64,000 nucleotides of DNA from the NCBI GenBank assembly GCA_026397715.1, contig JAPLUN010000420.1, forward strand, positions 1-64,000. The letters run 5' to 3'. Position numbers and translations under genes: made by a program. Shown here one piece after another: positions 34,356 to 43,888 of the stretch; position 1 is the stretch's first letter; every line of letters begins with the position of its first letter. The stretch comes from Verrucomicrobiota bacterium (GTDB lineage Bacteria; Verrucomicrobiota; Verrucomicrobiia; Verrucomicrobiales; Verrucomicrobiaceae). The notes beneath the pieces were generated by a model. The model made no database searches, was not told the DNA's origin, and saw only the letters and a list, made by a program, of their open reading frames with translations.

Positions 34356-35927
34356 GTGATTCGTTTCGCCCTTGCCGCTGCACTTCTGCTCTCCCTAGCC
34401 GCTTGTGGCGGATCACGGCCGCGTGCAGACCTTGTCTTCATCAATGGCGCGGAACCCGAGAGCATTGATCCCGATGTCGTTACCGATCAGGTCGGGATGC
34501 GAGTCGCCTCTGCCTTGTTTGAAGGGCTTTGCCGCATTGATGAGGCGGGGAAGCCGCAGCCTGGCATGGCCGAGCGCTGGGACATGACTCCAGACCGCAA
34601 AACCTACACCTTTCATCTGCGCCCGAACACAACGTGGAGCGATGGCGCACCGCTCACCACTCAGGACTTCCTCTACTCCTGGAAGCGCGTGCTGACGCCC
34701 GAGTTCGGCGCGGACTACGCCAGCCAGCTTTACGTCATCAAAAACGCCCGTGCGTACCACGAAGGCACGCTCAAAGACTTCACGCAGGTGGGTGTGACGG
34801 CTCTGGATGACCGCACGCTGCGCGTCGAGCTCGAAAATCCCACGCCCTACTTCATCGACCTCTGCGCCTTCACCGCCCTCTACCCCGTGCCGCAGCGCAT
34901 CATTGAACAGCACGGCACGGCGTGGATCAAGCCGGGCTCCCTCATCGGCAATGGCGCCTACACCCTCGAAGACTGGTTGCTGGACGACCGCATCGTCCTG
35001 CGCCGCAGCGAGCGCTACTGGGACGCCGCAAACGTGCCGATGAAAACGATCGACGTTCTCCCCATCTCCGAGCCCAACACCGCCATCAATTACTTCCTCA
35101 CCGGCCAGGCCGATCTCATCATCGACAAGGGCATGGTGCCCACCTCCCTCACCGTCAAACTCAAGCAGCAGCCTTACTTCCACACCGGTCCCTTCCTCAG
35201 CAGCTTCTTCACCCGATTCAACGTCACCCGCGCCCCCTTCGACAACCCCAAGATCCGTCTCGCCTTCTCCCTCGCCATCGACCGCAAACGCATCACCGAA
35301 AAAATCACCCAGCTCGGCGAGCGCACCGCCTTCAGCCTCACCCCGCCCGGTGCCGGACAAAACTACCAGCCGCCCCCCGGCCCCGAGTTTGATCCGGAGC
35401 GCGCGCGCAAGCTTCTCGCGGAAGCGGGGTATCCCGGCGGCAAAGGCTTCCCTCGCGTCGATTACCTCTACTTCCCCAAGCCCGTCGAGCGCAACATCGC
35501 CGTGGAACTGCAGGCCATGTGGCAGGAGCACCTGGGAGTCAGCGTGGATCTGGCGAAGCAGGAGTGGAAGGTCTACCTCGATTCCATGAAGGAGAAAAAC
35601 TATCACCTCTGCCGCAGCAGCTGGGTGGGGGATTACAACGACCCCGGCACGTTTTTGGAGATGTTCCTCTCATCCAATGGGAACAACCGCACCGGCTTCG
35701 CAAACGCCTCCTACGACGCCCTGATCGCCGCAGCTGCTCGCGAAGCCGATTTGAATCAGCGTAACGTGCTGTTCCAGCAGGCAGAAAAGCTTCTCGTCTC
35801 TGACGAGGCCATTATCATCCCGATCTACCACTACGTCGGCGTCCAGTTCTTCCACGCCGACCGCCTTACCGGCGTGCAGGCGAACATGATCGATGATCAT
35901 CCCTTCCGCTGCATGCGGTGGAAGTGA
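34356..35927 (+). CDS. oligopeptide ABC transporter substrate-binding lipoprotein (OppA-like)
   Basis: About 523 residues: a lipoprotein signal (FALAAALLLSLAACGG) then a family 5 solute-binding fold. Marks are EPESIDPDVVTDQVGMRVASALFEGL at the N terminus, in parts, then FHLRPNTTWSDGAPLTTQDFLYSWKRVL, in parts, FNVTRAPFDNPKIRLAFSLAIDR and the tail DEAIIIPIYHYVGVQFF. It would deliver peptides to a permease not found in the window. I prefer the GTG at 34356, which gives a compact signal peptide, over the GTG at 34341. It lies divergent to the esterase gene and convergent with the next gene, the two stop codons touching. Confidence 0.85.
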   Translation: MIRFALAAALLLSLAACGGSRPRADLVFINGAEPESIDPDVVTDQVGMRVASALFEGLCRIDEAGKPQPGMAERWDMTPDRKTYTFHLRPNTTWSDGAPLTTQDFLYSWKRVLTPEFGADYASQLYVIKNARAYHEGTLKDFTQVGVTALDDRTLRVELENPTPYFIDLCAFTALYPVPQRIIEQHGTAWIKPGSLIGNGAYTLEDWLLDDRIVLRRSERYWDAANVPMKTIDVLPISEPNTAINYFLTGQADLIIDKGMVPTSLTVKLKQQPYFHTGPFLSSFFTRFNVTRAPFDNPKIRLAFSLAIDRKRITEKITQLGERTAFSLTPPGAGQNYQPPPGPEFDPERARKLLAEAGYPGGKGFPRVDYLYFPKPVERNIAVELQAMWQEHLGVSVDLAKQEWKVYLDSMKEKNYHLCRSSWVGDYNDPGTFLEMFLSSNGNNRTGFANASYDALIAAAAREADLNQRNVLFQQAEKLLVSDEAIIIPIYHYVGVQFFHADRLTGVQANMIDDHPFRCMRWK

Positions 35928-37496
35928 TCACTTCGCCACTGCCGCCACGGCGATACCGAGTTCCACGGTTGGCTCAGCAGCATCATTCATTGGCGGCTCG
36001 GTAGGCGAGCCGTTGGCGGATTTGAGATCGTTGCCCACGGACCAGATCAGACCGCGTGCGAGGTTGTATTGAAGCGGAGCGCCCGTATAGGGATCGACAG
36101 GCACGTCGAGCAGGAAGTTGAAAGTGCGCAGTTGTTCAAGGGTGGCGGGCACTGATTTTTTCTCTGCAATGCAGCGACGTACGGCGAACAAGGTGATGAT
36201 CAAATTTCCACGGGTGCGCACCTTCCCAAGTTCAGCGGGCAGGGAAGTGTAGGTCTTCATGCGCTGATGGTAGTAGGCAAGCCCGGCGGAATTGGGCTGG
36301 TAGGAAGCTCCGGAGGCAGTGACGTCTTTCAGCCGCACTTCGGTGGTGTGGGCCAGAGGTGCCTGCACTTCCGTTTTCATCTGCCGGAATGCCATGGCGA
36401 AATGCTGCAAGGTTTCATAGGGTTTGAAAAACAACCGTCCCGGGCGATGCAGCTGAACTCCGCCGGGCATGGTGTCGAGATTCTCGCCGCTCTTCGGACC
36501 GAGGATGAGTTTCTTCTCATGCACGTAGAAGGCATTCATCGCGCCTTCCAGCACGTCTGCCGTGGGCTGGCAGACATTGAACTGGCGCTGGAACTGGCGC
36601 AGCGCGGCCTCTGGCAGCTTGGTCTGCCGCAGCAGATCGGCCAGGGTTTGGGCAGCAAGTGTCTGTGCCTCCAGCGCACGCTGGTAGCAGGTGGGCCAGG
36701 CCCAGATTTGCTCCAGCCGCCAGCCGAGTTCCGCGAGATCGATGGCCGCAGTGAACGCCGCTTCTTCCTGCATGCGGCGGGAGAGATAGGCGGCCTCCGC
36801 CTGCTTGAGCACGAGCACCTGATGCCAGCGGGGATTCTCGCATGGGTCTGCGGCATGCCATGCGGCGTGCGTGGGATGCCAGTCGGCGTCCTCCAGCAAA
36901 TCACGCAGATTCTCGAGCGCGGTGGCATTGGACTGCACGAAGCGCGAGAGCGTCGGGGTGTCCCACAGCCACGGCGGTTTGCCTGCGAGCTGTGTGTTTT
37001 CAAGAGGGACCAGCGCATTCAAAAACTTGCGCAGCTTGTCGGGCGTTTGAATCGCAGCCGCCTGATCGACGGGACGGTTTAAGAGCAGGTCGGTATCCAG
37101 GCCCGGAGCCTGATCGTCCACATAGAGCCAGGCAATGAAGACCAAGGCCAGCAAGCCCATGCTCAGAATGGCCAGCGTGGACCATGAGGCCTCGCGCTCA
37201 ACCGAGGGTGTGGGCCGGGGCTTCGTGACCAGCCGGGAAGGGGGAGCCTGGCGCGGTGCGGCGGGTACTTTTTCCACCACCTGCGGCGGCGGCGTTTCCA
37301 CCGGCGGCTTGGGTACGGCCTTGGGCTCTTGTGGAGCAGGCCTCTTTTTCTCCTCGATGTAGCGTTTCTTTTTTCCGGGCGGCGCATCCAGCCACTCCAG
37401 ATCCAGCTCCCAAGGGGACGCCCATGCACCACCCGACTCTCCGCTGTGCGCGGGCTTGTCGGCGGGTGTTTCTGGCGGCGTGTGGGGCCGGATCAT
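35928..37496 (-). CDS. single-pass membrane-anchored hypothetical protein
   Basis: A 522-residue protein with three parts. Residues 1-100 are Pro/Lys/Glu-rich and probably disordered and cytosolic. A single membrane helix follows (STLAILSMGLLALVFIAWLY, about 110-130). A roughly 390-residue helical extracytoplasmic domain comes last. I do not recognise a family. The C-terminal block VPATLEQLRTFNFLLDVPVDPYTGAPLQYN resembles a domain found near type II secretion or pilin proteins of Verrucomicrobia, but the resemblance is weak. Its start lies 42 bases from the stop of the fused sulfatase gene, so the two may be co-transcribed. Confidence 0.6.
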   Translation of the reverse strand: MIRPHTPPETPADKPAHSGESGGAWASPWELDLEWLDAPPGKKKRYIEEKKRPAPQEPKAVPKPPVETPPPQVVEKVPAAPRQAPPSRLVTKPRPTPSVEREASWSTLAILSMGLLALVFIAWLYVDDQAPGLDTDLLLNRPVDQAAAIQTPDKLRKFLNALVPLENTQLAGKPPWLWDTPTLSRFVQSNATALENLRDLLEDADWHPTHAAWHAADPCENPRWHQVLVLKQAEAAYLSRRMQEEAAFTAAIDLAELGWRLEQIWAWPTCYQRALEAQTLAAQTLADLLRQTKLPEAALRQFQRQFNVCQPTADVLEGAMNAFYVHEKKLILGPKSGENLDTMPGGVQLHRPGRLFFKPYETLQHFAMAFRQMKTEVQAPLAHTTEVRLKDVTASGASYQPNSAGLAYYHQRMKTYTSLPAELGKVRTRGNLIITLFAVRRCIAEKKSVPATLEQLRTFNFLLDVPVDPYTGAPLQYNLARGLIWSVGNDLKSANGSPTEPPMNDAAEPTVELGIAVAAVAK

Positions 37497-37538
37497 GCGC
37501 GGCAGTATGTACTCTCGAACGCGTACGGGCAATACGCG

Positions 37539-39539
37539 TCATTGCTTCGCCTGACGCAGCTCCTTCGCCTTGCCGCCGTAATAGGGATAGCGGTCCCACA
37601 CGTCCGTCGCTGGATCGACCCGCGGATCGTTCGTCTCGCGCATCCAGGCATCGGTGCTGGCGCTGAGCCCGGCCTTGACCTTCGCAAAGCGGGGATCAGC
37701 GGCGAGATTGACCACTTGATCGGGATCGTTCTTCACATCGTAGAGCTCCTCGGCAGGCCGTTGGCCAAAGCTGATCTCAAACAGCGGTTTCACCGCCGGA
37801 TCTTTCGCATGCGTCATCATGTAGAGCTTCGTGCGCGAGCCATCAATGTCACCGTAGGGCCCCACGGCATAGTAGAGCTGTGGATCGCCCGCCGGCCAGC
37901 GGTCCGGGCGCAGATTGCGCAGATATAAAAACTCCGCCGTGCGCACGCCACGCACAGGATAGCTCAGATCGCCCCGCCGCACGTTCGCGTGCCGCTCGCG
38001 CTCGATGAAGATTCGATCGCGCTTCACCGCCGGCGGTCCTCCCGTGAGCACATCAACAAAACTGTGCGCCGTCATCTCCGGCCATGGCTGGAGCCCGGCG
38101 ATCTCAAGAAATGTCGGCGCGAAGTCGGTGAGCGAGACGAACGCATCGCTCACGCTGCCCGCCTTCACCCTGCCGGGCCAGCGTACCGCCAGCGGCACGT
38201 GCGTGCCTTCGTCATAGCAATGTGCGAGTCCGTGCGGCATCTGCCAGCCGTTGTCGCTGGTGTGAATCACCACCGTGTTGTCCAGCTCGCCGTTCTTTTC
38301 CAGCAGCGCTATGGCTTCCCCAAACGCCTCGTCCATCAGCTCCACCTGCGCGAGATAGTCCGTGATCTCCTCGCGCACTTCGGGCACGTCTGGCAATGCC
38401 TTCGGCACACGCACCTGCGTCGGATCAATGCCACGCGCCCTGCCGGTGCCGGCGCGCCATTGGTGCAGCGCTGTATGGGTCGATCCGTACCAGAAGAAAA
38501 AGGGCTGCTTCTCTTTTCGCCCGGCCATGAAGGCGGGAAAGTCTTTGAACTCGGTGCCGGCTGGATTCAGGTCGCGGCCGAAATCTTTGAAATTCCCCGG
38601 GGACCAGCCCTTGCCGGAGAATCCCACATGCCAGCCCGCCTGGCACAGTGCATCACCGAACACGCGGAACTTCCCGGGAAACTTGCTCCACAAACTCGCC
38701 GCATCCTCAAGCTGGTGCGCCGCACGTCCGGTGACGATGCATGAGCGCGTGGGCGAGCACGACGGCACCGGGCAGAAGGCGTTCGTGAAACGCATGCCCT
38801 CGCGTGCCATGCGGTCAAAGACCGGTGTGCGCACCGCCCTGCCACCGTTCGCCGCAGCGTGCTCATAGGACCAGTTGTCGCCGATCAGCAGCAAAATATT
38901 TGGCGCGGCACGATAGGCCCCGCACGGATGATTGCTGACACATGTCTGCCAGGTGGAATCCAGCGCGAGCGCATCCCGCAGCTCGTCACCCCGAAAACCT
39001 GCGAAAATGCTAGCCTGCATGTCATGGCGCTGCACATGATTGAGTTCCGCCAGTTCGCAAAACAACCGGCCCAGCACGCAGTAAATCCAACGACGCGCAG
39101 GCTCCGCAGCCACAATCAATCGTGTCACGGGTGACAGCCGTGAACCGAGCTGACGCAGTTGTTCCTGGGTGAAATGATGCAGGAACAAATTCGCGACCAC
39201 GACCTCCGTTTCCGGCAGCGCCTGCGCAAGCACATCACCGCAAGTCCAGTGCGCCGCCGCAGGCCATTGCTCAGGTCTGGGTGCCAGATCGAAGGCATGC
39301 AGCATCGCCTCGGGGCAACAGTCTGATTTCAGCAGCCGCATGGACAGCGTACCGTCTCCTGCACCAAGCTCAGTGATGCGCCAGCCGTCTTCGCGATAAC
39401 GACGGTGCATGCGTTCAATCCAGCGATGGTTGCCCATGATGCCGTTGACCATCACCATTTCCTCACGTGCACGGATGGCGTCCGGGTCGGTCTGCGGCAG
39501 CAGGTCGAGGATTTCGGGCTGGATCACGCGCGTTTTCAT
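37539..39539 (-). CDS. fused SAM methyltransferase and sulfatase
   Basis: A single frame of 666 residues that joins two enzymes. The N-terminal 210 residues are a class I SAM methyltransferase (motif ITELGAGDGTLSMRL, then VVVANLFLHHFTQEQL and GFRGDELRDALAL) of a kind found in type III polyketide clusters. From about 210 the chain is a sulfatase: PNILLLIGDNWSYEHAAANG, in parts, the formylglycine motif Cys-Ser-Pro-Thr-Arg (Cys261 in this numbering), and HTSDNGWQMPHG. The sulfatase has no signal peptide, unusual as these enzymes are normally exported. The seam is near 38909 at GAYR-APNIL. A MMKT start at 39542 is equally possible. Confidence 0.8.
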   Translation of the reverse strand: MKTRVIQPEILDLLPQTDPDAIRAREEMVMVNGIMGNHRWIERMHRRYREDGWRITELGAGDGTLSMRLLKSDCCPEAMLHAFDLAPRPEQWPAAAHWTCGDVLAQALPETEVVVANLFLHHFTQEQLRQLGSRLSPVTRLIVAAEPARRWIYCVLGRLFCELAELNHVQRHDMQASIFAGFRGDELRDALALDSTWQTCVSNHPCGAYRAAPNILLLIGDNWSYEHAAANGGRAVRTPVFDRMAREGMRFTNAFCPVPSCSPTRSCIVTGRAAHQLEDAASLWSKFPGKFRVFGDALCQAGWHVGFSGKGWSPGNFKDFGRDLNPAGTEFKDFPAFMAGRKEKQPFFFWYGSTHTALHQWRAGTGRARGIDPTQVRVPKALPDVPEVREEITDYLAQVELMDEAFGEAIALLEKNGELDNTVVIHTSDNGWQMPHGLAHCYDEGTHVPLAVRWPGRVKAGSVSDAFVSLTDFAPTFLEIAGLQPWPEMTAHSFVDVLTGGPPAVKRDRIFIERERHANVRRGDLSYPVRGVRTAEFLYLRNLRPDRWPAGDPQLYYAVGPYGDIDGSRTKLYMMTHAKDPAVKPLFEISFGQRPAEELYDVKNDPDQVVNLAADPRFAKVKAGLSASTDAWMRETNDPRVDPATDVWDRYPYYGGKAKELRQAKQ

Positions 39540-39710
39540 CATGTTAGTTGGTCGATGAACACAACGCATCCCGACCGGCCTCAGGATGCCTCTAGCGGTT
39601 TGCGGAGGAGTAAATCAGTTGCTGCTCCATGAATGCAGCCATCCAATGCACAACGTGCGCCATTGCGGAGCAGCCGTGTCGCGACGAAAACTAATGCAGT
39701 CCCAGCCCTC

Positions 39711-42248
39711 ATGGATTCGTCTCCCGCTACAGCTCCTTCACACGGCGGCATCGCCCGGTTTTTCGTCGAACACCGGCTGTTCGGCTGGCTGGCGATGATC
39801 GCGGTGCTTGTCTGGGGCTGGCTCTCCTTTCAAAGCCTGCCGCAGCAGGAAGACCCGACATTTCCCACCCATGACGCGGTGCTCGTGACCGTGCATCCGG
39901 AGTTCACTGGGGCTCAGATCGAGCAAGAGGTCACCGCCAAACTCGAGGCTGCGCTCACACAACTCCCCACACTCGAAAAGCTGCAGTCACAGTCCAAGGA
40001 CAACATCTCCACCATCGTCATCCGACTCAAGACGGACCGGAAAGAAGTCATCGGCCAACAGTGGCAAAAAACGCGGGAGCTTTTGCAGGCGGTCAAGCTG
40101 CCCGAAGGATGTGAACAGCCTCGCCTCGAAACAGACTACCAGCTCCCCGCCACGCTGCTCTTCGCCGTGCTTGGGGATGAAGCGGCGGCGGCGGCCGATG
40201 TGATCGAGAAGGAACTCAAGAGTGTTCCCAGCACGGGGCGTATCCGTCAGTTTGGCCATGCGCCGGAGGAAATCACTTCGTTCGAAGACATGGTGGCGTC
40301 GAGCTACAGCGCACGAACGCTGCAACGGAACAATGTCGGTCCGCTGACTCCTGCCGCGAGCGTTCTCGTCGCCGTGGAAATGAAGGCGGGAAACATCATT
40401 CATGACTTCAAGGAAGCGGTGCTCGCCAAGATCGGGAGCCTCACGCTGCCCGATGGCATCCAAGTCATCACCGTCTCCGATCAGCCCGCGGCCACTGCGC
40501 ATCGCATCAGTGAGTTTTTGCGTTGTTTCATTGAGGCGGTGATTGTGGTCGTGCTCGTGGCGCTGCTGCTCATGGACTGGCGCACCGCATTCGTGGTCGC
40601 CGTGGCGATTCCTCTCACCATCTCAATGACTCTCGGTGGAATGGCGGCGCTGCATGTCCCCCTGCAGCAGATCTCCATCGCCGCGCTGATCATCTCGCTG
40701 GGCATGCTCGTGGATGATCCCGTTGTGGCTTCGGATGGCATCAACCGTGAACTCGCCGATGGCCAGCCGCGCGGCATCGCCGCCTGGCTCGGGCCATTCA
40801 AACTGCGGCGCGCCATCTTCTTTGGTACAATCATCAACATTGTTGCCTTCCTGCCGCTCGCGCTGCTGCCCGGAGACATGGGCGCGTTCATCATCTCGCT
40901 GCCCATCGTCATCACCCTGGCGCTGGTCTCCTCACGCATTGTTTCGATGACCTTCATCCCGCTGCTGGGTTACTACCTGCTGCGCGGGCAGAAGGGCTTT
41001 GACGCGGTCACAGGTTCGCATCCGCTCCATCGCCTCGTTCCGCACTACAAAACCGCGCTGCAGCTCGCACTGCGCCACCCGCTCTTCACCATCATCGCCG
41101 CTTACGGACTCCTCGCGGCCAGCGCAGCGCTCGTTCCTTTTTTTGGCAAACAGTTCTTCCCCGTCGCCGAGCGCAATCAGTTCCTCATCGACCTCCAGTT
41201 GCCAGAGGGAAGCACCATCGAGGAAACACAGAAGGTCACCGCGCAACTCAGTGCGCATCTGCAGCAGGAAGCGGCCGTCCAAAGCGCCGTCATCGTCAGT
41301 GGCGGTGGCATGCCGATGTTCTATTACAATGTCTTGCCGCGCCAGCCTGCTGCGAACGTGGCGCAGGTGCTGGTGAACACGCGGCGAGCCGAGGACGTGC
41401 CCGCACTGATCGTGCGCCTGCGCGAAGTTTTTGACCGCGAGATCAAGCAGGCGCTATGCCTCGTCAAACAGATCGAGCAGGGACCCGCGCTTGAAACGCC
41501 GATTCAGATCGAGATCAGCGGCGCTGATTTGCAGGCGAAGACCGCCCAGGTCGCGGACGCCTTGCGCACCGCCGGCGCTTACAAAGTCCACGACGATTCG
41601 GGCATCCTCACCCGGATCAATCAGCAGCGCACCGTCACCGTCAAAGCGCTCGCACCCTTCGGTGTTCTCGCGTCCGGCATCCTGAATCGTGCGCGAACTG
41701 CATTCCCCAGCGCCGGCATCGAGTTCGGCGGAGAGGAGCGCGAACTGCGGAACAGCCAGCGCGAGATGGAACGCGTCTTGAAAATCTCCCTCGCGCTCAT
41801 CGCTCTCGCGATGGTCATCCAGTTTCGTTCAGTCATGAAATCACTCGTGGTGATGCTCACCGTGCCGCTGGGATTGATCGGTGCCTTCACAGGTCTTGCC
41901 ACCACGCATGCCTCGTTTGGCTTCATGGCATTGATTGGCATCGTCAGCCTCGCCGGGGTCATCGTCAGCCACATCATCGTGCTTTCAGACTTCATCGAGG
42001 AGGAGCGTGCGGCCGGCGTCCCACTTGAGAGTGCGCTCATGCACGCAGCGCTGGTGCGGCTGCGGGCGGTGCTGGCCACGGTCTTTGCCACGGTCTGCGG
42101 ACTGATTCCGCTCGCTGTCACCGGGGGTGAATTGTGGCGGCCGCTCACCGCAGTGCACATCTTTGGCCTGCTGTTTGGCACGGTGCTCACGCTCCTGCTG
42201 CTGCCCGTGCTCTATTTCCAGTTCGCGAAATGGAAATGGATCAAGTGA
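39711..42248 (+). CDS. RND-family efflux permease, shortened
   Basis: About 845 residues with the RND topology: one helix, a porter loop, six helices, a second porter loop, then five or six helices. The proton-relay Asp pair is present in LGMLVDDPVVASDG, and the second half has VSLAGVIVSHIIVLSDFIEEE. Typical hydrophobe/amphiphile pumps have about 1,030 residues. Here both porter loops look about 60-80 residues short, so the outer docking parts may be missing. No membrane-fusion or outer-membrane partner is adjacent. The ATG at 39711 is preferred over 39633. It overlaps the convergent ketosynthase gene by 8 bases and could export the product of that cluster. Confidence 0.85.
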   Translation: MDSSPATAPSHGGIARFFVEHRLFGWLAMIAVLVWGWLSFQSLPQQEDPTFPTHDAVLVTVHPEFTGAQIEQEVTAKLEAALTQLPTLEKLQSQSKDNISTIVIRLKTDRKEVIGQQWQKTRELLQAVKLPEGCEQPRLETDYQLPATLLFAVLGDEAAAAADVIEKELKSVPSTGRIRQFGHAPEEITSFEDMVASSYSARTLQRNNVGPLTPAASVLVAVEMKAGNIIHDFKEAVLAKIGSLTLPDGIQVITVSDQPAATAHRISEFLRCFIEAVIVVVLVALLLMDWRTAFVVAVAIPLTISMTLGGMAALHVPLQQISIAALIISLGMLVDDPVVASDGINRELADGQPRGIAAWLGPFKLRRAIFFGTIINIVAFLPLALLPGDMGAFIISLPIVITLALVSSRIVSMTFIPLLGYYLLRGQKGFDAVTGSHPLHRLVPHYKTALQLALRHPLFTIIAAYGLLAASAALVPFFGKQFFPVAERNQFLIDLQLPEGSTIEETQKVTAQLSAHLQQEAAVQSAVIVSGGGMPMFYYNVLPRQPAANVAQVLVNTRRAEDVPALIVRLREVFDREIKQALCLVKQIEQGPALETPIQIEISGADLQAKTAQVADALRTAGAYKVHDDSGILTRINQQRTVTVKALAPFGVLASGILNRARTAFPSAGIEFGGEERELRNSQREMERVLKISLALIALAMVIQFRSVMKSLVVMLTVPLGLIGAFTGLATTHASFGFMALIGIVSLAGVIVSHIIVLSDFIEEERAAGVPLESALMHAALVRLRAVLATVFATVCGLIPLAVTGGELWRPLTAVHIFGLLFGTVLTLLLLPVLYFQFAKWKWIK

Positions 42249-43500
42249 GCGAGAAAATCAGCGTCACATTCGAGCCGCCGAAGCCGCTGGAATTGCTCAT
42301 CGCTACTCGTGGGGCCTTGTCAGTCGGACTCGTGAGAATGTCCACACCTTCGCACGCAGGATCGAGATTCTGAATCTTCGCTGAAACCGGCATGAAACCT
42401 TCCTTCAAAGCCAGACAGCAAATGCCAGCCTCCAAGGCTCCTGCAAGGCAGAGCCCGTGACCGGTCAGCGCCTTGGTGCTGCTGACCTTCGGTCTGGCAT
42501 CACCGGTGAAGACGGTTTTCAGTGCGCTCAGCTCGGCGATGTCGCCCGCATTTGTCGCGGTGCCGTGCGCATTGATGTAGTCGATCGCCGCAGCCTCCAG
42601 ATTTGCGTCCTGCAGGGCGTTGGTCATGGCACGCGCCAGCCCGCTGCCGCTTGGGTCCGGTGCCACCACATCGTAGCCGTCCGAGCCCTGGCCCCAGCCC
42701 GTGACCTCGGCGTAAACCGTGGCACCACGTGCAGCGGCGTGTTCAGCCTCTTCGAGCACGAGCGTCACACCACCACCGGTGGTGATGAAGCCATCGCGGC
42801 CAGCATCAAACGGACGCGGCGCCAAAGCAGGGTCGCTTTGAGAGCTCAAGGCCCGCAGTGAAGCAAACGGCAAAACGGTATGCAGCAGCTGGGCATCCTC
42901 GGCACCCACGACGAACATGGTTTTCTGCCGGCCCATCCGGATCATGTCACAGGCATGCCCGAGGGCGTGAGAGGAAGATGCGCAGGCGCTGTTGAACGCC
43001 AGTGTAGCTCCTTTGATGGCAAACAGGGCCGTGAGATTCAGGTGGAGTGAATTCGGCATGCCGGTGATGACCATCGGCGCCGAAGTGCGCGCCGGCCCGC
43101 GCTTGATCACAGAATCCATCGCCACATAGGTCATCCAAGGTGATCCAGCCGAGGCGCAGTACATGCCGGTCAGCGGATCTGAAACCTGTGCCGGCTCGAG
43201 TCTGGCATCAGCAATGGCCTCCTGCATGGAAGCAAAGGCAAACACGGCATTGGGAACCATGGTGCGCAGTTGCGCACGGTTCAGCTTTACATGTTCGGGA
43301 AAAGTCCAGTCGAGCGGATCAGTTGTGGGGAATTCAAAGCCCTTCACCGTACCTGCGAGCTTCACGCGGTCATTAGCGGCGGCCAGTTCTGGAACGAACT
43401 CAATGCCAGACCGGCCTTCGCGCAGGCTTTCCGTCACCGCTGCACGGTTGTTGCCGATGCTGGAGATGAATCCCAGCCCGGTGACGACAACCCGCTTCAT
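42241..43500 (-). CDS. beta-ketoacyl-ACP synthase (FabF-like), biosynthetic
   Basis: A 419-residue thiolase-fold ketosynthase. The active Cys173 is in AFNSACASSSHAL, His312 in YINAHGTATNAGD, and Lys343-His348 in STKALTGHGLCLAGAL. Sequence details differ from housekeeping FabF: GHG in place of the usual GHTLGAA. It is the last gene of the polyketide operon and overlaps the carrier protein gene by 4 bases (ATGA). That suggests it elongates or primes an acyl chain on that dedicated carrier protein, probably to supply the starter for the type III synthase. Confidence 0.88.
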   Translation of the reverse strand: MKRVVVTGLGFISSIGNNRAAVTESLREGRSGIEFVPELAAANDRVKLAGTVKGFEFPTTDPLDWTFPEHVKLNRAQLRTMVPNAVFAFASMQEAIADARLEPAQVSDPLTGMYCASAGSPWMTYVAMDSVIKRGPARTSAPMVITGMPNSLHLNLTALFAIKGATLAFNSACASSSHALGHACDMIRMGRQKTMFVVGAEDAQLLHTVLPFASLRALSSQSDPALAPRPFDAGRDGFITTGGGVTLVLEEAEHAAARGATVYAEVTGWGQGSDGYDVVAPDPSGSGLARAMTNALQDANLEAAAIDYINAHGTATNAGDIAELSALKTVFTGDARPKVSSTKALTGHGLCLAGALEAGICCLALKEGFMPVSAKIQNLDPACEGVDILTSPTDKAPRVAMSNSSGFGGSNVTLIFSLT

Positions 43501-43859
43501 GAGAGGCTCGCGCCGAATTTGGAGCGGAGGAATTTCTTCAGATCGCCCAGCGTGATAATGCCGCTCAGTTCCTCCGTGGCGATCGTCAGGCCGAGCACTT
43601 CTTCCGCCGTCATCACCACTTCGATCATGCCAAAGGAATCCATGCCAATGTCATCGATCAGTTTCATGTCGTCCGTGACCGATGCCACACCGTCTGGCCG
43701 CGGATTGGCAGCATCACGCGCCAGCACACCGAGAATGATGGCGTCCAGCTCATCAAGGTTTTTGCTCTCTTCAAAGCGCAAGGCAGCCGCCACAGTCTCC
43801 TCACTGCAACGTTTAAGAGATTTGGTGATTTCTTGTTTTCGGTCTTCGCTCACGGGCAT
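43497..43859 (-). CDS. acyl carrier protein, pathway-specific
   Basis: A 120-residue carrier protein, longer than the usual 78. The 4'-phosphopantetheine site is Ser75 in DIGMDSFGMIEVV, followed by the helix LGLTIATEELSGIITLGDLKKFL. The extra 40 N-terminal residues are helical and charged (SLKRCSEETVAAALRFEESK). It is coupled to the ketosynthase by a 4-base overlap and lies 29 bases after the methyltransferase. It probably carries the acyl chain used by the operon's ketosynthase and type III synthase. Confidence 0.88.
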   Translation of the reverse strand: MPVSEDRKQEITKSLKRCSEETVAAALRFEESKNLDELDAIILGVLARDAANPRPDGVASVTDDMKLIDDIGMDSFGMIEVVMTAEEVLGLTIATEELSGIITLGDLKKFLRSKFGASLS

Positions 43860-43888
43860 GGCTGTGTTTAGTCAATTCTGGTGTTGGA

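Noticed and set aside
33101..34468. Plus-strand 455-codon frame opposite the sialate esterase
   Set aside because: It is antisense to a gene with GQSNM and DIHPKNK motifs, and its product is unrecognisable.
34413..35606. Minus-strand 397-codon frame opposite the peptide-binding protein
   Set aside because: It is a codon-bias shadow; the plus frame is a complete lipoprotein with family motifs.
35921..35934. GAAGTGATCACTTC palindrome at the stop codons of two convergent genes
   Set aside because: It arises because both proteins end in Lys followed by TGA placed back to back, so it needs no regulatory explanation.
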